A stretch of 25,685 nucleotides of DNA from CAYUNT01 sp964446285 (GTDB lineage Bacteria; Sumerlaeota; Sumerlaeia; SLMS01; CAYUNT01). The stretch lies in assembly GCA_964446285.1 (NCBI GenBank), contig CAYUNT010000044.1, forward strand, positions 1 through 25,685. The letters are read 5' to 3'. The notes beneath the pieces are model-generated. The model did no database searches. It was not told where the DNA came from and worked only from the letters and a program-made list of their open reading frames with translations. Shown in pieces: positions 1 to 8,057 of this stretch. The position numbers and the translations under genes are program-made. Each line of letters starts with the position of its first letter. The stretch's first letter is position 1.

Positions 1-257
1 TAATCATAGAAGGTTTGCGGAATTGTCCTGGGGCGCGCGGGGCAAAAAATCAGATCAGATCAGCGGCAATGTCAAAATGCGTTCAGATCGTGGCGCGCGC
101 GAGCGCAAGGGCATTCACATCCCCCCCCAAAAAAAGCCGAACTCCCGCTTGCATAGGAACCGAATGCCGGGTTTGGATTCCGGGGATTGAATTGGGGGCG
201 TTTTCCGGAAGGGAATGGAGACACAACCTGCATGTTCGCATAAAGGCGGATGGCAGC

Positions 258-2180
258 ATGAAATTGACAGTTCTGGCAGCATGGATTGCGGGGATGGCAG
301 CATGGAGCCTGATCCTTCCCCCGCAGGGTCTTGCGCGGACGGGCGGCAACGCAGGGGGCAAAGCCGCTTTGGCCATCGCACAAGTCGAAAACCTGATTAT
401 TGACAATTTCGGCGGCCCAGCGGAACGCCTCGGGGAAATCACGCTCGAGGACACAGTGTCTTCTCCGCTGCTTTCGCGCTCCGCCGCACCGGCAAGCGCA
501 GGCGCCCGCGGCGCACTTCCTCTCCAATCCGTTCCCATCCGCGATCCGGATAGGGTCTGGGTGGAAGCCACGCTGACCTCGATGACGCTCGAAGAAAAAA
601 TCGGCCAGTTGATCGTCCCGTCGCAACACAGCATGGGCGAATCACTCATCAACGCCTATCATGTGGGGGGATTCGTTTTTACGGGCAACGGCCAGCAAGC
701 GGCGGATATTGTTGCCACGACAAACCGCCTGCAAACTTTTATGGCCGCCCAGGAACCGCTGCAAACGCCGCTGTGGTTCGCCATTGACGCGGAGGCTGGC
801 CTCGGGGCGCGTGTGGCGGACGCGACGATTTTCCCTATGCTGATGGCCTTTGGCGCGGCAAACGATACGGCGCTCATGGACGCGCTCGGGCGCGTGACGG
901 CCCGCGAATGCCGCGCGGTTGGCGTGCAGGCCGCTTATGGCCCCGTGGCGGATGTGAATACGGAGCCGATCAACCCGATTATCTCGACTCGCGCGTTCGG
1001 CGACCGGCCCGAGTTGGTTTCGCGCCTGGCGCGCGAGTTTCTGCGCGGAGCGCGGGCCGAGGGATTGCTCTGCACACTCAAGCATTATCCGGGGCACGGC
1101 GCCACGACAGGCGACAGCCATAGCTCGCTGCCGACGGTCGATCTTCCGCTGGCCGAACTCGAGGCGATGCACATCAAACCGTATCGCGACCTGGCAGCCA
1201 CAAACGACGCCGACCTGGTGATGACGGCGCATGTCTGGTATTCGCAAGTGATGCCAGATCAACCCTGGCCGGCCACCTTGGCGTCCATTTTCCTGACTGA
1301 CATTCTGCGCGACGACATCGGTTTCAACGGCATCATCATTTCGGATTCGTTCAGCATGTCGGGCCTGACCCTTGCTATTCCGAGCGATGAGGAACGCGCC
1401 GTGGTGGGCATCGAGGCGGGGCTGGACGTAATCCTGATGCCGCCGGACGTGGGCCGGGCATTCAACGGAATCCGCGACGCCGCGCTATCGGGGCGGCTGC
1501 CAATCGAGCGGATCGAGGCGTCGGCGCGGCGTGTCCTCATCGCAAAAAGCCGCTCGGGACTGCCGGAAAACCGCATCACGGACCCGTTGCTCTACACACA
1601 GGTGCTTCAGCATCCGGATCATCTGGCAGCAGTAAGACAGGTGTGTGAAAAGGCATTCACCTGCGCAAAATATAATCTCGGGACACGGCCGGCCGTTTCA
1701 TCGGATGACAAGGTCCTGCTTCTGGATTTGTCCGCTTCGACAACCATTTTCTACCGCTTTGCGAGTTCGTATTTCACCACGCCCTTCATGGCAGCGGTTC
1801 CCAACACAACCAAAACGACGGTATCAACAAGCATCGGATCGAGCAGCCGCCAGGCAATTGTGAATGATGCGCCCAACTACGACAAGGTAGTCATCGTCGG
1901 GCGCGACTGGACCAAAATTAACTCGAACAACCAAGTGCTGCTGATTAATGCCCTGACCGCGCTTGACGTGCCGGTGATCTACGTCGGTTTTGGCGCGCCG
2001 TATCATTATTCGCAAATCACCGATGTGGATGCATTCTATTGCGGTTATGCCACTGTGCCGGATATGCAAGAGGTTGCAGTCGAGGTGCTTCTCGGCCAAG
2101 CGCCCGCCCGCGGAACGCTCCCCGTCACCATCCCCGGCCTGGAACCGCCCGCCCATCTGGCGGGATGGGCGATACGCTGA
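258..2180 (+). CDS. Exported glycoside hydrolase family 3, beta-N-acetylhexosaminidase (NagZ-like)
   Basis: This gene encodes a 640-residue GH3 enzyme, probably removing terminal beta-linked N-acetylglucosamine or related sugars. The start at 258 is chosen because it opens directly on a signal peptide (MKLTVLAAWIAGMAAW, then an LxxA-type region). The open frame continues upstream to 15, but that stretch looks unlike protein. Visible motifs are KHYPGHG from residue 275, the NagZ-type loop GDSHSSLP with the Asp286/His288 dyad, and ISDSFSM with the expected nucleophile Asp363. The last 200 residues match a GH3 C-terminal domain, ending RGTLPVTIPGL. Classical NagZ is about 340 residues and cytoplasmic. 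This one is longer and exported, so it probably acts in the periplasm or outside the cell, on peptidoglycan or other aminosugar glycans. The exact substrate is not determinable from sequence. A secreted lipoprotein and a peptidase follow on the same strand. Confidence 0.9.
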   Translation: MKLTVLAAWIAGMAAWSLILPPQGLARTGGNAGGKAALAIAQVENLIIDNFGGPAERLGEITLEDTVSSPLLSRSAAPASAGARGALPLQSVPIRDPDRVWVEATLTSMTLEEKIGQLIVPSQHSMGESLINAYHVGGFVFTGNGQQAADIVATTNRLQTFMAAQEPLQTPLWFAIDAEAGLGARVADATIFPMLMAFGAANDTALMDALGRVTARECRAVGVQAAYGPVADVNTEPINPIISTRAFGDRPELVSRLAREFLRGARAEGLLCTLKHYPGHGATTGDSHSSLPTVDLPLAELEAMHIKPYRDLAATNDADLVMTAHVWYSQVMPDQPWPATLASIFLTDILRDDIGFNGIIISDSFSMSGLTLAIPSDEERAVVGIEAGLDVILMPPDVGRAFNGIRDAALSGRLPIERIEASARRVLIAKSRSGLPENRITDPLLYTQVLQHPDHLAAVRQVCEKAFTCAKYNLGTRPAVSSDDKVLLLDLSASTTIFYRFASSYFTTPFMAAVPNTTKTTVSTSIGSSSRQAIVNDAPNYDKVVIVGRDWTKINSNNQVLLINALTALDVPVIYVGFGAPYHYSQITDVDAFYCGYATVPDMQEVAVEVLLGQAPARGTLPVTIPGLEPPAHLAGWAIR

Positions 2181-2247
2181 TCCTAAAACTGCCCTTGCAC
2201 AATTGCCGCCTTCCAGTAAATGCCACCATGAAAAGGGTAAATGCGAA

Positions 2248-2709
2248 GTGAATACTTATCTCCGATTCCTTCAGGGAATTGCCGCAGGACTTGCAATATC
2301 ATTGCTGTGCGCGTGTGGCGCGGGCGCAAAAGGCCCTGACAACGCCGCTTGCGCTACGAAACCGGCCCAAGGCGATGGGATGTTGCGCGTGGCCTGGCGG
2401 CTCCAGAGCCAGGAAAATGTATATGGATTCAACGTTTTGCGGGCAGATACAAACCAGGGGCCGTGGGTCCGGGTCAATAAGGAGGTCATTCCGGGGCATG
2501 GGTCCACGGGAGTGATGCACGAATATCAGTATTTTGACGAAGGGTTGACAATTGGCCAGACGTATTATTACCAAGTGGAGGAAATCACATTCGATGGGCG
2601 CACAGATAAAATTACCGATTCAATGGCGGGCAAGGCGAAACCGCGCGCGTATTACGAGGAAAAACTCAAGCAGGCCCGCCAGAATGAGGCTAAATCCGAT
2701 GCGCCCTGA
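2248..2709 (+). CDS. Small fibronectin-III-like lipoprotein
   Basis: This gene encodes a 153-residue protein of unknown specific role. I place the start at GTG 2248, preceded by an AAAAGGG ribosome-binding sequence about ten bases upstream. The protein then begins VNTYLRFLQGIAAGLAISLLCACG, a signal sequence with a plausible lipobox (LCAC). The longer open frame reaches back to 1990 but would overlap the GH3 gene. The middle part (VAWRLQSQENVYGFNVLRA, then QTYYYQVEEITFDG) resembles a fibronectin type III beta-sandwich. The tail is charged and probably helical. Its last 11 bases overlap the start of the C25 peptidase gene, which suggests translational coupling. It may be a surface-anchored accessory to that peptidase, which is inference from position only. 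Confidence 0.75.
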   Translation: MNTYLRFLQGIAAGLAISLLCACGAGAKGPDNAACATKPAQGDGMLRVAWRLQSQENVYGFNVLRADTNQGPWVRVNKEVIPGHGSTGVMHEYQYFDEGLTIGQTYYYQVEEITFDGRTDKITDSMAGKAKPRAYYEEKLKQARQNEAKSDAP

Positions 2710-5158
2710 AGGCCGCATTTTTCCGCAAAATCCATCTTGCACGGCCCCCATACGCCGAAAATCTCCGCTTTTTTCTTCGAGATCGTTCTGGAGGCCAGCG
2801 TTCGCGGCGTTGCTCGCCCTTGCCGCCCTCTCGCCAGCCTGGGCGCGTTCGACGGAGGAAAAGTCCGCCACCATTACTCCGAGTTCCACTCCATCATCCT
2901 CTCCCAAGTCCGGCGCCGCAGCTGCGGCGGCCGTTGAAGCGCCATCGGGCGAAGTGGCCAAAATCGTCGTCAAGGAAGAAGGCATTTACCGCGTGGCTGC
3001 TTCCGATCTTTTGGCCGCGGGCGTGGCGCTCGACGGCGTGGAGACGCGGCGTATCAATCTTCTAAATTGTGGAAAGCCTGTCGCCATCCGTATTCGAGGC
3101 GGCGAAGACGGCCGCTTTGATTCCACAGACGCCATTGAGTTCTGGGGAACCTTCGCGCCCGGCGAAACCACAACGCGCGGCATGTATTCCGAGGAAAACG
3201 CTTATATTCTCACGCTGGACGCGGGCGAGCCATCGCGGCTTTTGGAAATGAATACGCCGCCCAAAGGCGCCTCGAACCTCTTCAAGGAAAAAGGCGTTTT
3301 TTTCCGCCGCGTTCACTGGGAAGACAATTATTACTTCCCGTTTTTTGAAAACGCGCGCGGAAACCCAACGGATTTCTTTTTCTGGAACATGCTCGACACG
3401 ATGAGAAATGCCAACATGCGCCATTTCTTTTATTCGAGCGATCTGGGCGCTTGTGGAACGTCCGTCACGCTTCGCATAAAGGTCTATGGCCGGAGCGATC
3501 TTCCCGTGAATCCAGATCATCGCGTGGCGCTGTTTCTGAACGACAAGCCGGCCGGCAGTTTCGACTTCGATGGCGTTGTGGATTATGTATATGAAACCAA
3601 TAAATTATCCGATGCCGCGCTGCTGGCGGCCGGGCAAAACACGCTGCGCATCGCGCTGCCGGGCGACCTTCCGGAAGCCATCCGCGTTTCGCCCGCGCTG
3701 AATGCCGGCGGGGCGGCGGGCGAAACGCCAAAGGCCTTCGATCAGATCATGCTCGACTGGTGCGAGATCGAGTATCCAGTCCGTTTTGCGGCCGCCGAAG
3801 ACCAGTTCAATGCATTTGTCCGCGCGGGCGGTTCTTCTTCTAATTCATCGGCCCTGCGCGTGGAAGGATTTTCCAGCGCGCAGGTGACCGCCATCGACCG
3901 CGGCAACCAGCGCTTCCTGCCCGTGCGAATGGAATCGCTTGGGAATGGGCAATATGCCGCCGTTTTCCCCGTGCAGATCAATTCCCAGACACAGGTGGCG
4001 GCGGCGGGCGAATCGAAAATCCTGCGTCCGCTTCGCATCGAGCCATTGCGCGCGCGCGATCTGGTTGCTGAATTCAAAAACAAGGAACTCCTCATCATCT
4101 CGCATGAAAAATTCCTCGGCGCGCTCGATCCGCTTGTGAAACACAAGGTGTCGCGCGGCGTTGCCACAGGGCTGGTGGGAATCGGCGAGGTCTATAACCA
4201 GTGCAACTGGGGCGTCAAAGACCCCCAAGCCATTCGTAACCTGCTCAAGGGCATCAAGTCCGCCCCAGACAGCCGCCTCAAATACGTTCTGCTTGTGGGA
4301 ACCGCCGCACAGGACCCGAAAAAACTCTCAGACCGCCCCGGCATTGACCTGATTCCGGTGAAATTCTTTCAATCCATAAATTTCGCGCCTTACGCCACAG
4401 ACAACTGGTATGTGAGTTGGGAGGGCATTCAAGGCGAGCCGCAACTGGCGATTGGGCGCATCCCGGCGCGCAATGAATCCCAGGTGCAGAACGTCGTTGA
4501 GAAAATCATCGCCTTCGAAACCGCCGAGCACGACCGCGTGCCAAACCGAACCTTGCTCGTCGCCAGCGTCGAGCAAGGCTTCCAGGCAAAAATGGACGAG
4601 GTGGCGAAAAAAATTACGGAAGCGGCTCCGAAAATGGAGTTTATCCGCGCCTATGCCGACCCGAATACGCAAACAGACTCTGGGTATTTGAAGACGGTCT
4701 CGGACGCCATAGACGGCGGTGTCCGCATGGTTCTTTTCGGCGGTCACGGCGCGGCGCGTTACTGGCGCACGGGAATTCCAAACGAGGGGCGGCAGAATCT
4801 CTTCGATCCCGAACATGTGGCGAGCCTGCGCAATGAAGGCCGTTATCCGATTATACTAACGGCGACATGTTTCGCCACCTACTTCGATATTCCGCAAGAG
4901 GACGAAGCGATTGGCTTGCAACTGGTGCACCGGGCCAAGGGGGGCGGCGTGGCCATTGTCGGCTCCAACTACCGGAGTTTCTTTGATACCGACATGGATT
5001 TCGTGGCGCGTATGGTCCAATCGCTCTATTCGCCCCAGACGCGGACGCTCGGCGATGCTTTCCTTGAGGCAAAAAAGGCCATGCGGGATCGCGAGACCCG
5101 CGAATCCATCGCCCTGCTCGGCGACCCGTCGCTGGATACGGCATGGTTGAAGGAATGA
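2699..5158 (+). CDS. Exported C25-family (gingipain-like) cysteine peptidase
   Basis: This gene encodes an 819-residue protein. ATG 2699 is preferred because GAGG lies about nine bases upstream; ATG 2684 is an in-frame alternative. A signal peptide follows an Arg-rich start (FWRPAFAALLALAALSPAWA). Residues of roughly 80-450 form a beta-rich N-terminal region. The caspase-like C25 domain follows, with the boundary signature IGRIPARNESQ, the catalytic His683 in FGGHGAARYW and the catalytic Cys724 in LTATCFATYFD. The protein ends at LLGDPSLDTAWLKE, the usual end of the C25 domain. No Ig-like or type IX secretion sorting domain follows, unlike in gingipains. It probably acts in the periplasm or cell envelope. 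The family has Arg/Lys-specific and PorU-like processing members, and the substrate here cannot be predicted. The gene overlaps both neighbours. Confidence 0.88.
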   Translation: MRPEGRIFPQNPSCTAPIRRKSPLFSSRSFWRPAFAALLALAALSPAWARSTEEKSATITPSSTPSSSPKSGAAAAAAVEAPSGEVAKIVVKEEGIYRVAASDLLAAGVALDGVETRRINLLNCGKPVAIRIRGGEDGRFDSTDAIEFWGTFAPGETTTRGMYSEENAYILTLDAGEPSRLLEMNTPPKGASNLFKEKGVFFRRVHWEDNYYFPFFENARGNPTDFFFWNMLDTMRNANMRHFFYSSDLGACGTSVTLRIKVYGRSDLPVNPDHRVALFLNDKPAGSFDFDGVVDYVYETNKLSDAALLAAGQNTLRIALPGDLPEAIRVSPALNAGGAAGETPKAFDQIMLDWCEIEYPVRFAAAEDQFNAFVRAGGSSSNSSALRVEGFSSAQVTAIDRGNQRFLPVRMESLGNGQYAAVFPVQINSQTQVAAAGESKILRPLRIEPLRARDLVAEFKNKELLIISHEKFLGALDPLVKHKVSRGVATGLVGIGEVYNQCNWGVKDPQAIRNLLKGIKSAPDSRLKYVLLVGTAAQDPKKLSDRPGIDLIPVKFFQSINFAPYATDNWYVSWEGIQGEPQLAIGRIPARNESQVQNVVEKIIAFETAEHDRVPNRTLLVASVEQGFQAKMDEVAKKITEAAPKMEFIRAYADPNTQTDSGYLKTVSDAIDGGVRMVLFGGHGAARYWRTGIPNEGRQNLFDPEHVASLRNEGRYPIILTATCFATYFDIPQEDEAIGLQLVHRAKGGGVAIVGSNYRSFFDTDMDFVARMVQSLYSPQTRTLGDAFLEAKKAMRDRETRESIALLGDPSLDTAWLKE

Positions 5159-6366
5159 AACGAGAAAAACCGTTGCCTGACGCCGCACATACCGAGCACG
5201 CACTTGTGAATCCGGAGCGCCCGGACCCCAAGTGGATCAGGCGTGCGGCGGAAATCATTCGCGCGGGAGGGCTGGTCGCTTTCCCGACGGAAACGGTCTA
5301 TGGCCTGGGGGCGGATGCGCTGAATCCGGAGGCGGTGCGCGGGATTTTCGAAGCCAAAGGCCGCCCGGCCACCAATCCGCTGATTGTGCACGTGGAAGGC
5401 GCGGAGGAGGCCCGCCGTCTGGTCTTGCGCTGGCCAGAGGCGGCGGAGCGTCTGGCGAGGCGATTCTGGCCGGGGCCTCTGACGCTGATCCTCGAAAAAG
5501 CGCGCTGCGTCCCCGGGATCGTCACGGCGGGCGGCCCAACTGTGGCCATTCGCGCCCCGTCGCACCCGGTGGCGCGTGCCCTGATCCGCGCGGCGCGAAC
5601 CCCCATCGCGGCCCCGAGCGCCAATCGCTCGATGCGCCTCTCCCCCACGCGCGCCGAGCACGTCATCGAACAGCTCGGCGGGCGCGTGGCGCTTGTGCTC
5701 GATGGCGGGCCGACGCCGGGCGGAATCGAATCCACTGTGCTCGATCTGGCCTCAGAAACACCGCGCGTGCTGCGCCCGGGGCCGATTGCGCCCTCTGCGC
5801 TCGATGTGGCGCTGGGACGGCGCATGTCCGCAGCGGCTGGCAAAGACAAGAGCGGGCACTCGGCGGATTTGCCAGAATCTGAGCCAGGTGCTGTGCGTTC
5901 CCCCGGCCTAATGGCCCGCCACTACGCTCCGAGGACTCCGCTCGAATGTATTGAGCCAGAGCCGCTGGACGGAATTCCCCGCGGAACCGCAGGCGCGGGA
6001 AAAGACAAAGCACACAAGGAACGCGCGGCAGGCGAGCCGCCGCCCGGATGGGCGCGTGTGCGCGAACTGCTCGCGCAGGGAAAGCGCGTTGGCTGGCTGG
6101 TTATCGGGTCCGACGCGCTTGCGGCGGCAGGTGGATTTTTCGCGGGGATTTGTGAACACTCTCCTTCCAATCTGATCTGTATGGCTCTGCCCGCCGACGC
6201 GCGCCAGTGTGAGGCCGAGCTCTATGCGTCGCTCCACCGCCTGGACGCCGAGGGGTTGGATTGCATCGTGGCCGCAATGCCGCCCGAGGGAGAGGCATGG
6301 ATCGCCGTCCGCGACCGCTTGCGCCGCGCCTCTGCTCCGCCGTCAAGCGCGACACAAAATCAATAA
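5143..6366 (+). CDS. tsaC: L-threonylcarbamoyladenylate synthase, long Sua5-type
   Basis: The enzyme makes threonylcarbamoyl-AMP from threonine, bicarbonate and ATP, the first step of the universal tRNA t6A37 modification in the cytoplasm. The YrdC domain occupies about the first 215 residues, with FPTETVYGLGADA, KGRPATNPLIVHV, GPLTLILEKA and APSANRS. A Sua5-type linker (SPGLMARHYAPRTPLE) then leads to a second Rossmann-like domain, so this is the long Sua5 form rather than the short TsaC form. Low-complexity, charged inserts lie on both sides of the linker (near GKDKSGHSAD and GAGKDKAHKERA). ATG 5143 has a weak GGA six bases upstream. ATG 5155 would give an ATGA overlap with the peptidase stop and is an equally possible start. 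The gene overlaps the C25 gene and is probably cotranscribed with it, although the functions are unrelated. Confidence 0.93.
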   Translation: MVEGMKREKPLPDAAHTEHALVNPERPDPKWIRRAAEIIRAGGLVAFPTETVYGLGADALNPEAVRGIFEAKGRPATNPLIVHVEGAEEARRLVLRWPEAAERLARRFWPGPLTLILEKARCVPGIVTAGGPTVAIRAPSHPVARALIRAARTPIAAPSANRSMRLSPTRAEHVIEQLGGRVALVLDGGPTPGGIESTVLDLASETPRVLRPGPIAPSALDVALGRRMSAAAGKDKSGHSADLPESEPGAVRSPGLMARHYAPRTPLECIEPEPLDGIPRGTAGAGKDKAHKERAAGEPPPGWARVRELLAQGKRVGWLVIGSDALAAAGGFFAGICEHSPSNLICMALPADARQCEAELYASLHRLDAEGLDCIVAAMPPEGEAWIAVRDRLRRASAPPSSATQNQ

Positions 6367-6378
6367 GGCGCATATCTT

Positions 6379-6410
6379 CCGCGCCGAAAGGCGCGGCATC
6401 CGCATTTTTT
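6379..6410 (+). terminator. GC-rich hairpin followed by a T-run after tsaC
   Basis: A seven-base-pair stem CCGCGCC/GGCGCGG (6379-6396) is capped by a GAAA tetraloop. Eight bases later comes a run of six T (6405-6410). A shorter competing stem, GCGG-CAT-CCGC, sits directly before the T-run. It is placed 12 bases after the tsaC stop and fits a Rho-independent terminator. The spacer before the T-run is longer than ideal, so function is uncertain. Confidence 0.5.
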
Positions 6411-6517
6411 CCTTGCACGGACAACGTGTTCTTCTTTGGCATCTTCGTGTGGCCAGCTCGATTGCTGGATTGTTTGCATGCGAGTTTTGCCGCCAATCCC
6501 TTTGCGATGCCGTTTTC

Positions 6518-7081
6518 ATGCCAAAATCGCCCCAGCAGAATCCCTCGCCGCTAGCCCACGCAGCTGCCGCCCCGCAGCCGCCACAAGACGACGTTCCTTT
6601 CAGCCTGGCACGCTCCATCCGCAGCCGTTTCCAGCGATTTCGCATTGCGTGGCTGCATTTTTTCTACCGCCGTGATACGCAGGTGCGGCGCGTGCTTTGC
6701 TTGGATTACAAGTCCGAAGCGCTGGAAATCGCGCGCGGACTTTGGGCGGCGCGGTCCAACATCAAGTATCTGCGCGGCGATGCGCTGCGGCTTCCTTTTC
6801 CTGACAATGCTCTCGATGCCGTGTGCTTTATGGAGGCCCTCGAACATTTTGACAAACCCGCGGGCGAGTCGGTCCTGAAGGAAATCCGCCGCATCCTCAA
6901 GCCAAGCGGATGGCTTTTCGCCAGTATGCCTATTGCCTTCCGGCGCGCCGATGTCGAACGCGGACTAAAAAACCCAAGCCGCATTTACATCTGGCGCGAG
7001 CCGAAATTGCGCGAATTTCTCTCCGGCCTTTTTTCGCATTCGGAAATTATTTTACACTATTACTTCCACGCCCAAAAGTAA
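6518..7081 (+). CDS. Class I methyltransferase-like protein lacking the SAM-binding glycine loop
   Basis: This gene encodes a 187-residue protein resembling Methyltransf_11 enzymes of glycan clusters. Recognisable parts are the post-I acidic strand (RVLCLDYKSEALEIARG), motif II (YLRGDALRLPFPDNALDAVCFMEALEHF) and motif III (EIRRILKPSGWLFASMP). The expected motif I, a GxGxG loop of the VLDxGCGxG type, is absent: the residues in its place read RFRIAWLHFFYRRDTQ. No other frame just upstream supplies it. The protein may therefore be a decayed or non-catalytic relative. ATG 6518 is chosen as the first reasonable in-frame start after the terminator-like hairpin, although no clear ribosome-binding site is seen. 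The gene ends 16 bases before the glycosyltransferase and is probably cotranscribed with it. Confidence 0.7.
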   Translation: MPKSPQQNPSPLAHAAAAPQPPQDDVPFSLARSIRSRFQRFRIAWLHFFYRRDTQVRRVLCLDYKSEALEIARGLWAARSNIKYLRGDALRLPFPDNALDAVCFMEALEHFDKPAGESVLKEIRRILKPSGWLFASMPIAFRRADVERGLKNPSRIYIWREPKLREFLSGLFSHSEIILHYYFHAQK

Positions 7082-7097
7082 AGCAGGTTCCGCCCCT

Positions 7098-8057
7098 TTG
7101 ACGCCGCCCTCCTCGCCGCTGATTTCCGTGCTCCTATCTGTGAAAAACGGGATGCCTCATTTCCCCGGGGCCGTTCGTTCTGTATTGAAACAGACCGAGC
7201 GCGATTTCGAACTGCTTCTCATGGACGATGGTTCGACAGACGGCACCGCCGGGGCGATCGAACGCTTTGCGCGCGAAGACGCTCGGGTGCGAATGTTCCG
7301 CCATTCCAAGCCGCTCGGGCTGACGCGCTCGCTCAACGAGTTGCTTGCGGAGGCGCGCGGCGTCTATATCGCGCGCCAGGACAGCGACGACATGTCCGCG
7401 CGGCGGCGGTTCGAGTTTCAGCGGCGGTTCCTCGATCAACATCCCACGCTCCTGGCCGCTATATGCAGTTATTGGTATATAACGGAAGCGGGCCGTCCGG
7501 TGTGTGTGCAGCGCCTGCCTGCTGATCCCGTCGAATTGCGCGCCTTTCTTGAACGCACGAACAAGGCGTGCCACGGAACCTTCTTTTTCCGCGCGGAGGC
7601 GCTCCGCAAATTGGGCGGATACCGCGAGGATTTTCCCCTTTCGCAAGATTACGAGCTCCTTTTGCGTGCGTTCAAAAATGGTGAGGTGGCCTGCCTTCGC
7701 GAGCCACTTTACGGATTTCGCCTCTCGCCCGATTCACTAACGTTTCGCAATCCGCTCCGCCAGAAAGCTTATTTGGACAAGGCGCGCCACATTCACCTTG
7801 GCGGCCCCGCGCCCGCGCGATTTGATTTCGATCCCGCGCCGCCACGCCTTGCAGAGGCCGCCTACGCCGTCCGCGTGGGCACCATGTTTCTTTCCAAGGG
7901 GCGCGTTCTCCATGCGAGGCCGTTTTTGAGAAAAGCCTTTTCGCTCCAGCCCTTTTCGCGCCACAATGCCTTCTGGTTCGCGCTATCGCTGCTGCCGCGC
8001 GGCGTTTTGGCCAAGCTCCGGTCGATGAAAAGTTCCCTCGACTCCAATGAATACTAA
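7098..8057 (+). CDS. Family 2 glycosyltransferase
   Basis: This gene encodes a 319-residue GT-A glycosyltransferase that probably transfers an activated sugar to a lipid-linked or surface glycan at the cytoplasmic face of the membrane. The N-terminal domain shows PLISVLLSVKNG, the nucleotide-binding MDDGSTDGT and the metal-binding QDSDD. A later stretch, GGYREDFPLSQDYELLLRA, is typical of the acceptor half of GT2 domains. No membrane segment is evident. The start is TTG 7098, with AGCAGG upstream. The conserved domain begins within ten residues, so no much later start is likely. The last 11 bases overlap the next gene. With the methyltransferase-like gene, the toroid protein and the convergent flippase it suggests a surface polysaccharide locus. 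Confidence 0.88.
   Translation: MTPPSSPLISVLLSVKNGMPHFPGAVRSVLKQTERDFELLLMDDGSTDGTAGAIERFAREDARVRMFRHSKPLGLTRSLNELLAEARGVYIARQDSDDMSARRRFEFQRRFLDQHPTLLAAICSYWYITEAGRPVCVQRLPADPVELRAFLERTNKACHGTFFFRAEALRKLGGYREDFPLSQDYELLLRAFKNGEVACLREPLYGFRLSPDSLTFRNPLRQKAYLDKARHIHLGGPAPARFDFDPAPPRLAEAAYAVRVGTMFLSKGRVLHARPFLRKAFSLQPFSRHNAFWFALSLLPRGVLAKLRSMKSSLDSNEY

Noticed and set aside
15..257. In-frame N-terminal extension of the GH3 gene
   Set aside because: It would bury the signal peptide that starts at 258, and the extension shows no conserved character.
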